From positions 93,204 through 157,203 of the forward strand of contig JAPEVC010000067.1 in NCBI GenBank assembly GCA_027946555.1: 64,000 nt of DNA, written 5' to 3'. Below, in pieces: positions 11,658 to 22,644 of the stretch. Numbering within the stretch: the stretch's first letter is position 1; every line of letters starts with the position of its first letter. The notes beneath the pieces were generated by a model. That model saw nothing but the letters and a program-made list of their open reading frames with translations. It did not search any database and was not told the DNA's origin. The DNA is from Gnomoniopsis sp. IMI 355080 (Eukaryota > Ascomycota > Sordariomycetes > Diaporthales > Gnomoniaceae). The position numbers and the translations under genes are program-made.

Positions 11658-12976
11658 ATGAATCCCGTACATCGTCCTTTGCCAGAGGGAATCTACACCC
11701 CCCTCCCCACCTTCTTCAAGCCCGACGAAGACCTCGACCTCACAGCCTTCGCACAACACGTCACCTTCACCGCATCCGCCGGCACATTCCCCGTCGTCGC
11801 CGGCTCCGCGGGCGAAGCGCCCCACCTCACGCCTGCCGAGCGCATCGAACTCATCAAAACAGCCCGCAAGGCACTCGACACCACCGTCGTCGATGGGTGG
11901 ACCATCCCCATCGTAGCAGGCGTAGGTGCCCCCAGCACGCGGGAGACCATCACCCTGGCGAAGGAGGCTGCTTCGGCTGGAGCGGACTTTGTGATGGTCA
12001 TCCCGCCTGGGTACTATGCCGGGGCGTTAAAAAGTGGCAGCGCATTACTGGAGTACTTTGTGGATGTGGCGCAATCGAGTCCTGTGCCGGTTGTGTTGTA
12101 TAATTTCCCGGCTGTCGCAGGTGGTCTTGACCTGGACAGTGACTTGATTGTGGAGGTTGTAAAGAGAACCAACAACGTGGTTGGAGTCAAGCTAACGTGA
12201 GTATGCACTTCCATGTGATCTGATTTGTTCAAACGGTACTGAATTTACATGGCAGGTGTGCTTCTGTCGGCAAAATCACTCGCATCAACGCTGTGGTGGC
12301 ATCGCCCGAATTCAAAGCTCAATATCCCAGATGTTATCCAGATCAAGACTTTCGAGTTATAGACGGCTTCATAGACATCTTGATGCCTTCCGTCGCCTGT
12401 GGTGCGGCAGGTGTGAGTTGACATCCAAGGCCCATGGAGATGGATGTACAGTACCCCACTGATTGAAGCGAGAACAGGCAATATCAGGATTACCCAACAT
12501 TGCACCGGTAAGTCTTTTCAACGGCCATAATTTCGCAGTGTGGTAATAATAAAGAGCATTTTGTTTTACAGAAAGTATGTGTCCGGTTGTGGAAACTGGC
12601 CAGCTGTGGATGCGGTCCAGGGTCGGCTGAATACCAAGAGGCTCAGCGGCTGCAGAGCATGATTGCGCTGGCAGATGGTGTTCTTCAAGGTATAGGTGTA
12701 AGTTGATCACCCTCTCCCTCCCCTTGGTGCCCCTGACAGATCGAAATTTGACTATTAGATCAGATCGCAGGCCTCAAAATGTTAGTCAGTTATAAGTTCG
12801 GATTTGGAGCCAACCCCCGGAGACCTTTACAGCCAATGAGCGAGGAGGCGGCAACATTGGTGTTGGATCATAGATATATTCAGGCGATATTGAAGGAGGA
12901 AGCAACGGTCCAGGACTACGTAGTAAACGAAGACCATGAAGGCCCTTCACTGTCGATATTTAGATATAGCAGATAG
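11658..12976 (+). CDS. DHDPS/HOGA-family aldolase
   Basis: Class I pyruvate-dependent aldolase or lyase of the dihydrodipicolinate synthase/4-hydroxy-2-oxoglutarate aldolase superfamily, 354 aa. Exons are 11658-12196, 12256-12412, 12478-12507 (only 30 bp), 12572-12697 and 12764-12976. Each junction keeps frame and restores family segments: VVGVKLT-CASVGKI, CGAAG-AISGLPNIAP and QGIG-IAGLKML. Catalytic features are the Schiff-base Lys in GVKLT, the Tyr in VVLYNFPA and the GSAGEAPHLT loop (family GxxGE). FGANPRRPL near the end is typical of fungal members. The last acceptor was chosen as CAG at 12761-12763 because it gives GIAGLK. Fungi have no DHDPS for lysine, so the role is probably in breakdown of a sugar acid, hydroxyproline or another 2-oxo acid. 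Confidence 0.87.
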
Positions 12977-13241
12977 ACCTGACTGCTACTTCTCTTACAT
13001 CATGAGTGTAATCCATAATGTCTGAGATAAACGTGTTAAGTTATGGGATTTAATTATACCTACACTCAATCCAAACCAACAATCTCACCGTGTAGAATCT
13101 ATAATAGCCGTGGACCAACCAAGAGAGCAACCTTGAACTTGTAAAGGAACAAAAAAGAAATCCAGAACCAACTCTAAGAATATTCCAGACACAGGGAAGA
13201 CAACAGACAAATTCCATACAACATCACTATTCGTCAGTCTT

Positions 13242-16200
13242 TTACTCCTTGCCATTGAGGTATGGAAGCGCCTCATCAATGCACCTGTGGAGTTCCGCAA
13301 CCTGGAAGTTGAAGTCAGTATCATTGCTCATTGAAATAACAAGTCGAAGTGTGGCGGGGAAAGTACTCACATCTGGTGGCACAGGCATGCTCAAATGGTC
13401 CGCCTCAGCAACCAAGATCTTCATCTTGTCACCCACAAACCGATCCCACCCATTGGGACCAAGATCTCCCTCCTTCTTACTCGGCACCGCCCAAGCAACC
13501 GGTCCCAGACTCGGGTCCATCATAAAGTTCTCACCGCTCTCTGTCCGTACATTCAGCATCGCCATCATGCCCAGCACCTTCTGGTCGCTCTTCGCCCTCT
13601 CCACCAAGCCCCTGCGGCCCCAAACAATCACCACACGCTCCGGTCGATCAGCCTCGGCCATCGGCGGCGGGTCATAGTGGCACACGGCGCGCACAATCTG
13701 GCGCTGATGCTGCTGGGCAAACTGGCTGGCCATGGAGCTCGTCCAGAAAGACCGCTTATCCGGCGGTGAGAGACGCATTAGTACAGCCAATCCTTGCTCC
13801 GGCACCGAGTCGATGGTGTCGATCATGGACCGCGGGCAGCACATGTCGATCAGCAATAGACCCTGCAACCGCTTGCCCTTGGCGGCCAGCTGGCGCGCGA
13901 CCTCGTAGCTAATGGTGGCACCGCCCGAGTAGCCTCCGATAAGGTACGGACCGTTAGGGCGGTGCTTGAGGATAGCATCAACGACAAGGCCGGCCAGACC
14001 AGGGATACCGGTCTTGCGGGAGAGCTTGCCGGGGCAGCGGAGGAAAGGTGACTCGATGGCGTACACAGGCAGGCCGCTGGGGAAGGGAGGCAGGTGGATG
14101 TAGGTGGCGGCAGTGCCGGAGCCATCAGGGATGAGGAACAATGGTGTCTCTTTGGAGGTGGGCTTGCCTTGCATGAGCACGATCTTGGCTTTGGGGATGG
14201 TAGTGTAGTCGATAGTCTCCGGGTCTTCCTCTTCAAACTTGAAGACGGACATATCCTTGACGAGCGAAGCTGGGTCAGCGCCGGCAGGGAGCTGTGCCTT
14301 GATTTCTGCGGGGAGGTTCTTCATCATGGCTTCGAGAGGGTTGGCAGCGGCGGCGGGCTTGGGCGCGGCCTTGGGCGCGGTCTTCTTGACGGGAGCTGGG
14401 GCGACCTTCTTCTCCACCACGGGAGCAACCTTCTTCTCAACAACAGGTGCAGGGGCGACCTTCTTCGCCTTGGGCTCAGGCACAGGCGCAGGGGCAGGCT
14501 CATCGGCGTCGGTGACATCAGTGTCATCGCCAACCTCATCGCCGCTGGAGCTTCCGACCGAGCTGGCAGCTTCTACACCGGCAAATTCGGCGCGAAGGTC
14601 ACCCACTGTAGGGAATTCGAAGACAAATGTTGGTGGAATCTCGACGCCCGTCTCCTGGTTCACAGTGCCGCAGATCTGGATTGCCATGATGGAGTCCACA
14701 CCCAGCTCGGTGAAGACCACCTCGTCAGTGAGCTCGTCGAGAGGCGTGCCTGTTTCATTGGCGATGGCGCCGAGGAATGTGTCAAGGACATTCTTGCCGC
14801 TAACGCTGTTCTTGGGTGCGGCCGGAGTGGTGCTGTCGAGAGACTCAATGTCCTGCTCATCAGGATCGTCAACGTCCTCGTCAGCCACCATCTCATAGTC
14901 ATCCTCTTCCTCTTCTTCCTCGTCCTGATCCTCGCCCTCGGCATCATCAGCGCTGGGAGCGGAAATGACGTCCTTGAACTCCTCACGCAGCGCGCCAATG
15001 GTCGGGAACTCAAGGCCCCATGTAGCCGAGATATCGTACCCGGTGGCGCTCTTCACGCTGGCGGAGATTTGGATTGCCATGATGGAGTCGATGCCAATCT
15101 CGCCCAGAACGGCGTCATCGGTCAGCTCATCGATAGCGGTGCCAGTCTCGGAAGAAATTGCAGCTAGCAGCGTATCCAGGACACTGACTTCGGCACCAGC
15201 GGCCTTCTTGGGCTTGGTGACCTTCTCCTTCTTGGGCTTGGGCGCAGCCGCCTTCTTGACTGGTGCTGGAGCGGCAGCCTTGGGAGCGGCAGCCTTGGGA
15301 GCCACAGCCTTGGCCGCGGGCTTCGAAGCCGCAGCAGGCGCGGCGTTGACCTTTCCAATGGCCCGCTCGAGCGTAGCGTACTCCACCTCATGGAACTTGA
15401 GGTTCTCGCAGCGCATCACTAGCCTGTTGCCCGCAACGATATCGAAGACGAACACGTCGCAGACAAATGCATCACTGTCGTTCTTCGTCACACGCACATA
15501 CGAGTGGTACTTACCGCCCGCCTTCAGCGCCGCAGTCTGCTCACTCTTGTCAAACCCGCCCATCATGAACATGCGTCCTTCAGGTCGAGTAGGATTGACG
15601 TTGGCCACGAAGCCAGCCAAATGCACCAGGCTATCACTCCAGTATGGGGAGCTCTCTGCGTTTGCATCCGCCGGGTCAGCCTGAAGCGTGACCTCGGCGA
15701 CGGCCTCGCGGAAGTCGGCCGAAACGTATGCCTCCTGAAGGCCCTTGTATGGCCCAGCATATTTGACGGTGTTGCTGAAGAGGCTGTAGAAGATGCTCGG
15801 CTTGAAACGGTGTCCGTCACCCTCCTTAGCAGCGCGAATGACATCGGCTAGGCGCGCGTGCACAAAGTAGCTCGTCTTGTCCCACTCAGACTGCAGACTC
15901 TTATTGTCGACGACAGCGAAGCGGCAGCTACCAAGGTCGTACGACATGGCGCCGTTGGACACCTTGAATGTTGCAGTGAGGCTCTTCTCGTTAGGCATGG
16001 TGATGGTGGTGAGGATCTCGGCCTTGGACTCGCCAGTGGGCATGCTGAACGGGCGGTTGAACGAAGGGGAGAGCAGCGCAAGATCAACGTTCTTCTTTCC
16101 AAGAGCGGCGAGAACGTATTGAGCGCCTTCCATACCCATCTCGCAGAACACTCCGCCAGGACATACAGGAACGTCGCGAAGGCGGTGGCCAAGGATAGCG

Positions 16201-19200
16201 GCGCTGAGGGCCGGGTCGGAGGCGAGCGATTTGAAAGTAACGGATACCTTGGGGGAGAGTGTCTTGGATACAACATAGTGAAGAACCGCGGAGATGGGCC
16301 TCTCTTGGACCGCAGCTGGAGCAGCAGCCGGAGGAGCAGCAGCAACAGCAGGAGCAGCCACTGGAGCTTCTCTGGGCTCAGTCCACTTGAGCCAGTAGTC
16401 CTTGACATCCCAATTGTATGCTGGCAAGCTGGGGATATGCTTGAGCTGGCCACGGGTCACAGCGGGCTCGTGCACAGCAACCCAGTCAATCTCCACTCCA
16501 GCCTTGTACAGGGTGGCAAGAGACTTGCTTACGCCGCTCCAGCTCTTCTCCTTGAGACTCTCTAGTGTTGAGGCGATCCTCTCGACGGGCACATCCAACG
16601 TCGCCTGTGCAAAGCTGCCCAGCACACGACTGGGACCGACCTCGAGGAACACAGGATTCTTGAATTTCTCGCTTGCAGCCCGTAAAGCGCCCGCGAAGTT
16701 GACCCGCTCGCGCGTCTGGCGCATCAGGTACATCTCGGCGATCATACCGCTCTTGTCAACGACCTCGGCAGCCAGCGTGCTGACAATCGGCACCTTGGGA
16801 GCGCTGTACACAACGCCACGTGCCAGTGCCGCAAAGTCGTCTAGCACAGGGTCGACCTGCACCGAGTGGAACCCGTACGGCACACTAAGCTCCTTAGAAC
16901 GAATGGCACCGCCTTCGGCCGCTTCGAGGGCTTGCTTGAGAGTAGCGATCTCGTCAGCCGCGCCAGAAACGACCGTTGCCTTGGGGCTGTTGACACACGC
17001 GACCTCGCAGCTTGACAGAGTAGACAAGTACGACTCAACCTTCTCGACGGGCGCAAAGACGCTCAGCATCGTGCATGCGCCGGGAACGCAGCGCTCGAGC
17101 ACAAGCTGTGCACGCTTACCGACGAGGAAGAGCACATCAGTGAGAGAAAGGACGCCTGCGACGTGCAGTGCTGCGTACTCGCCGAGTGAGTGGCCCATGA
17201 CTGCGGCAGGTTCAACGCCGGCGGAACGCCAGAAGGCGGCGAGGGCAATTTCCAGGGCAACCACGGCAAGTTGCGTCTGGGCGGTGTCCTTGGTCGACAT
17301 GTCCACGCTGGTGTCGGTGATAATGTCCAAAAACTCCGGGAAGTTGTTTTGCTTGCAGATGGACACAGCAAGGTCGAGAATATTGCGGAATGCTGGGCTG
17401 GTCTCGTACAGCTCAGCTCCCATGCCGGCGTAGTGCGAACCTTGGCCAGTAAACATGAACACCACAGGGGCAGGGGTGATCTTGTCCTCCTTCTTGTCAG
17501 CTTTGATGTCAGCATCTAGCTTGGCGACCACCTCCTTGATGGATGAGGCGGAGAAAGACGTGCGGATAGGATAGTGAATTCGGCGGGCTGTGAGCGTATA
17601 GGCCAGATCCTCGACACGGTGGTCGTCCATACTGGCTCGCAGGAAGTTGAGAAGGCGCTTCTTGTTCTCGGTGTGTGAGAGCGGAGTTTTGGCAGAGAGG
17701 ACAACGGTGTGAGCGGAGCGTGAATCCGCAGCCTTGGGGGCGGGCCGAACAGCATCCTCGATGAGGAGGCACGAGTTGCCTCCCGAGGCATCGAAGTTGT
17801 TAATGACAATACGACGGCGCTTATCAGGGTTGTACTTAAACTCAACCCGTTGGCTGGGAATGTCGATCATCAACGCCTTGAGATCCGGGAACTTGGGGTT
17901 CAATTTGTGCGGCATGTTGGCTACGGGAGGGAGAAATTCCTCTTGCAGCATCAACACGCACTTGAGTAGTGAGGCGATACCAGCGGCGGCCTCGGTGTGG
18001 CCAATGTTGGCCTTGACGGCGCCAACACGCAAAGGCACCTTGTCGCCTTTTGCGCGCACAAAGGTGTTGGACACAGCCGTCATCTCGGCCAAGTCCCCAA
18101 CCTGGGTACCAGTACCATGCATTTCCACGTAGTTAATCTCTTCAGGGGCGACCTGGGCTTTGCGGAGGACTTTCCGGAACAGCCGCTCCTGCGAACCGGC
18201 CTCAGACGTTGTAATGGACTTGGCGTTGCCTGCGTGGTTGCGGCCCGAGGCAGATATGACAGCAAGGATTGTGTCATTGGCGGCAATAGCATCCTCGACG
18301 CGCTTCAGGACGACACAGCCGGAGAAATCACCACGGCAGTATCCATCAGCGTCGTCACGGTATGTTTTGCAGTTGCCCGTGGTGCTGAGTACGCCAGCTC
18401 GAGACAGCGCAGAGAAAGTGTGAGGCGAGCTCATGATGGTGCTGCCACCAGCAACGGCCATGTCAACTTCGCGGGCGATGAGTTGCTGGCACGCCATCGT
18501 GATGGCAGAAGCAGACGATGCACAAGCGCTGTCAATCTGGTAAGTAGGACCTTCCCATTTGAAGTGGAAGTTCACCCGCCCAGGCCCAAACGCCTTCTGC
18601 ATGCCCTGCATATTGTACGCATCACAACCCAACTGATGCGAGTTCGCCCGCCAGTCATCCACGCTCTGGCCAAAAAAGGCTCCGATACGGTTGGGATCCG
18701 TGACTCTTGTCCGTCCTGCGCTGTACCCAGCCATCTCCAGAGCTTCGTACGTCGCCATGAGCCAAAGGCGATGGCATGGCTCCATCAGCAGGGCCTCACG
18801 TTGTGAGATGTTAAAGAATCGCGCATCAAAGACGCCAGGCTTGTCGATAAAGCAGCCATAGCGTGAGTTGGTCGTGCAGCGACCCTTGTGCGATGCGCTG
18901 AAGAACTCATTTATGTCCCATCGGTCTGCGGGGATTTCCTTGTGCACATCCTGGCCTGTGATAACGATGCGCCAAAAGTCCGACATATCGTCGGCTGAGG
19001 GCGCTCGACCAGCCATGCCGACGATGGCAATCTTGTCGGAAAGGACAGAGGGTGACGTCGGAATGGAGAGCGGGGCTTTGTGCTCGTAGGAAACGGTGAC
19101 GGTTTTGCCGGCCGCTTTAAACTGGTCGCGCACAAAATTGTCGTGCGGGCTAGGTCCGATGACATTGAGCGTGACTTCCGTAGCCGACACCTTGGCAACG

Positions 19201-20214
19201 CGAGCTTTCACTTCGTCGACAATGTTGAAAGGCTTGCAAAGAATAGCCTCGCAAGCTGCGCGGACAGTGGCCCTCCAGGTGCCGTCACCGAGAGGGAGGT
19301 CCAGAAGAGCAGAGTCACCCACAACGCTGTCGAGCTCGGCGTCGGTGAGGTTGAGGGAGTGGTGCAGGGCGTGGATGGCCATCTCCTGCTTGGTAAGGTT
19401 CTTAATGGCTGGGCACTGCTTCAGGACCTTCTCCAGCACGGAAGGGGGGCCAATGATAGTGCTCCAGCCTTGGCCAATGACAGCTACGCGGACCTTCTTG
19501 ACCTCCGGTATTCCCTGTTTCATAGTCAGATAAATGAACTGAAATGAAGTATTGTGATATCAAGGCATGATGACGGACGTACCATGCTCCGCTGGAAGTT
19601 ATCCAGGGAAAACTTCAGCTTGTCAGCAGCAATGCCAACCAGCGTCCATCCCCAATTTGCTGTGGAAATCTCAGTCGCCCGCGAGCGATAGTATGAGAAA
19701 ACCTCCATTCTACACAAGACACGCGTCATTTCCAGACTAGCCTCGTACAGACTGTCGAAGTCGGTGGCAACGTCCAACGCAGCTGTGTTGAGGAGGCCAC
19801 CGCAAATTGGGACCGTTTCAGCATCATTGATGAGTGTGGGCTCCCGCTTGACAGCCCTTAGAAGATCCCATGTCAGCAAAATAGTGCCGTTACTTATTCG
19901 GGAAGGGGAGAATCTCACTGTAGGAGAAGTGCCTGTCTCATGATGAAGACCAACATTCCATGTGACATGCCCACCGGGTCAGGCGTGGTGCGATACTTGT
20001 CTGCGAGCTCTTGGAATGTGTGGAAGACGCCCATGGTATCCCGAAGGGTTGACTCCCAGTGGGTCATCTGCTCTTTGAGAATGGCCACATTGTCCGCCAA
20101 AAAAGACGCCAACCATGGCTGGGTCTCGGCTTGCTTGTAGAGATAGTCGATGCCCTGCACGAAGGGATCGTTCTGGTCTCCCACAAGGAAAACCGTCTTG
20201 GTAGTGGACCCCAT
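13242..20214 (-). CDS. Non-reducing polyketide synthase (SAT-KS-MAT-PT-ACP-ACP-TE)
   Basis: Cytosolic iterative type I PKS that makes and releases an aromatic polyketide, about 2257 aa. Exons are 19919-20214, 19583-19856, 13371-19514 and 13242-13301. SAT (1 to about 380) has catalytic Cys117 in a PICGG motif. KS (about 400-815) has Cys521 (DSACASS), the HGTGT His and the NIGH His. MAT has Ser966 in GHSLGEY. PT has His1300 (GHRLRDVPVCPGG) and Asp1484 (WSDSL). ACP1 Ser1667 and ACP2 Ser1798 both sit in (I/V)DSIMAIQI motifs. TE has Ser2053 (GGYSGG) and His2230. No methyltransferase or reductase domain is seen. The PT-ACP1 and ACP2-TE linkers are Ala/Pro/Lys-rich, and the ACP1-ACP2 linker is strongly acidic. 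The KS motif usually reading DPxQR is EPCHR here. The last 69-bp intron is in frame and could be retained. With the divergent HR-PKS it suggests chain transfer through the SAT. The product is unknown. Confidence 0.93.
13302..13370 (-). other. Probable in-frame 69-bp intron near the NR-PKS 3' end
   Basis: On the minus strand this begins GTGAGTACTT and ends TACTGACTTCAACTTCCAG, giving a consensus donor, branch point and acceptor. Its length is divisible by three and it has no stop, so the frame stays open if it is kept. Removing it joins HLSMPVPPD to VAELHRCIDEAL, a normal thioesterase C-terminus. Keeping it adds 23 residues just after the catalytic His. Confidence 0.75.
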
Positions 20215-22644
20215 TGTGAACGGCCGTAGACGTGAACGAATTGTTTTCTTCGAGGGAGGGACTGGTCTAGGGGTATTCGAAGGACATGGGGTTGGGCGAC
20301 GGAGACGAAGGGGAGGGAGAGAGAGAAAGATCGTGTGGTGGACCAAAAGGCAAGATGGAACAGGTGGTGAGATTCCACGAGCAAGTCTTAAAGAATATTT
20401 TCCATCAACACCAACAGCCAAGGGATATGCTCCCATAAGGTGTCACTGACCATCATAACCCACCTTGCAAGGTATCGATACCATCAAGCCATCTCGGGCA
20501 TCTTGCACTGCGTCCGGGACATCGATATCAGACCTTCTGGATGATTACCACACAGATGTCCCGAAACGGCTGGCGGGTATCGGGCGGGTATTGGGATGGG
20601 TAAAGAGAAACAGGAAGCTCACGGCCTAGCTGTCACTGCTCGGGTTATTCGCTTGTCGGGTGGCTAGCTCAAAACAGCTTATCATAATAGGTAGCCAGGG
20701 CCATGTGCTGTGGATGCAGTATTTGGGAAAGAATTCGGACAGTCTGCAGAGAGAGAATGCTCGCAACATTCCAGATGTCCCGAATAGTCCGTATCAACAT
20801 CTCGGGACTTCTCGATATGCAGCTGAGGATGATGTAACGCCCGAGCAGGAAGCCCTGAGTGACTGGGAGGCCAGGCAATAAGCTCAGCTTCCTGTAAGGG
20901 AACCCTGGGAACCTTATCGACGTAGAATACAGACACAAGGCATAGAGATGTATCTTCTGGACCCTCCAGGCCATGCGGAATGGGGTGTTCTATAGGTGTG
21001 GATCCCCGGGCCGCGTTGGATGCAGCTAGAGGATATAGGTATGTCGCTGGGGTCTTGCTGGGCCTACCTCTCTTAAACTTTGGCGCATTTGCGTCGCTTA
21101 AATGCGAGGCGCCGTCGATCAAAGCGCTTATTGCCATGCAAGTGGTTGTATGGGAGAAGCAATGGGTGCGCACTGATGGGGCGGCAAAAGTAGCCACGCA
21201 AGATCCACTCTCTCCGCCCACTCGGACGGGGACTGGCTTCGAATGCAGGCACAGCTGGAACTCAACGGTCGAATCAATGGCTACGCCTCGAGTCAACTGC
21301 ATCGCCGGCGTGGGTAAGCAGATGCTTCATCCGGAAACTCTTGTCGCCCCCGCGGAGCCCTATCTAGCAGCTCGCAACCCTTTCGCCTCTCGAACGTGGT
21401 CGCGCACGGGGACAGGTTGCATGGTCGGCTTCGTTGCAGAGCTTCGAGAAGGACCCTGCAGTTGCGCAACAATCAATCTAATCAGAGTTGTCACTTCACA
21501 ATCGCGGCTCTGCTGGTAAGTATTGGACGAACAGGGCTATGTGCGGACCCGCTAGACGTGTAGTGATACCGAGAAGGTGATGCGATGTCTGTCTCTCTGA
21601 CTTTTCGGCTGGCGAGCTTGTACTTAGCAGCTCATTCGAGAGAACGCTTTGTGCTTTAGCAGAGCAAGTCTAGACGCGGGGAGGTCTGTCGTGTGCTGTC
21701 GAACCACGGTGGCAGTACAACAAAATAGACTAGGTGATGGTGTCGTTGTGGGGGAAACAGTGACGGTGTTGTTGTTGTTGCGAGGGGATTGACCAGGATG
21801 CTCAATATCCCAGCATCCCTGCTCTGATATCAACAGGGATGGTTCTTGTGCCACACACCATGGGTGTGTCTTTAGTTGGGCAAAAATAATACCCCGGACA
21901 ACACCATCTCCACACGTCGCGACCCCATACTCACTGCCCCTGTCGACCCAACATACTATGTAGCACGCACACATTCTCCGATCTACCGAGTTGTGGATCT
22001 CGGGGGGGCTGCCTGAACGAAACCTCCGACGAGATAATCCCAAGAGGGTAGGTCCACCGTCTGGGGAGCCACAACTTTCAGGGCTCATCAAGTAGCGGGA
22101 CATGGACCAAAATATCATTTCGGGCTTCGAAGCTCGGGACATGTAGTAGGAAACCCAATGTTCTGGCGTGATACCGCTGACAAGTCAATCCGGGTTGGAG
22201 GGAGGAAGAGCCGTCTATGCTCGCCTCTGGCCAATTTGGACGGCTTCTGGTCGGTTGGGTGAGGTAAAGGGTGCATATGGGCAACGGGGCCACAGCTTTT
22301 TGTCGAAAGAAGGAATTATAGAAATAGCTTCAACACCCTCCATCCGGCCGAGTTAGTGTTGTTGTTGCCTCTCCAATGTTCTTGTGAAAGCATTCCTTCA
22401 GCCTCACCTCCCGCGTCCTTTGGTACACAGCCTCGTCCTCCAACCCGCCTTCTCACGTCTCATCTTTGGTAGCGCAAAGCACGTCAGAAGAGCTTCTCGA
22501 TACGACCAGTTGCCAATCACGCAAGGCCTAGTTTCAACGACACAAGAGCATCCATCACTCTTTTACTCTGCATACTCGCCTCGACAAGACTCGAAAGCCT
22601 GACTCTGCACGTCCAAAAGATTCAATCTCAGAATTATAGCCAAG
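20215..22644. promoter_or_regulatory. Bidirectional promoter between NR-PKS and HR-PKS
   Basis: A 2.4 kb non-coding region between the divergent PKS start codons. The element CGGGACA (complement TGTCCCG) occurs at 20515-20521, 20557-20563, 20776-20782, 22096-22102 and 22135-22141, and CGGGACT at 20803-20809. The 13-mer CAGATGTCCCGAA is exactly repeated at 20553 and 20772. CATCTCGGG recurs near 20490 and 20799. A 7-mer on either strand is expected about 0.3 times in this length by my count. Several ORFs of 60-200 codons in the region show no family-like sequence and were not called. Confidence 0.6.
20777..20808. promoter_or_regulatory. Inverted repeat GTCCCGA-N18-TCGGGAC
   Basis: Perfect 7-bp inverted repeat with an 18-bp spacer (arms 20777-20783 and 20802-20808) in the shared PKS promoter. 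The CGG-type half-sites in inverted arrangement are compatible with binding by a dimeric Zn2Cys6 protein. That is an inference; no regulator gene lies between or immediately beside the PKS genes. Confidence 0.5.

Noticed and set aside
13249..19547. Long plus-strand frames opposite the NR-PKS (up to about 357 codons)
   Set aside because: They mirror the coding bias of the PKS on the other strand, with low-complexity Gly/Ala/Ser composition and no family motifs.
20669..21519. Overlapping frames of about 100-206 codons in the PKS intergenic region as a small gene
   Set aside because: Frames on both strands overlap, none has protein-like composition or a family motif, and the region reads as a promoter.
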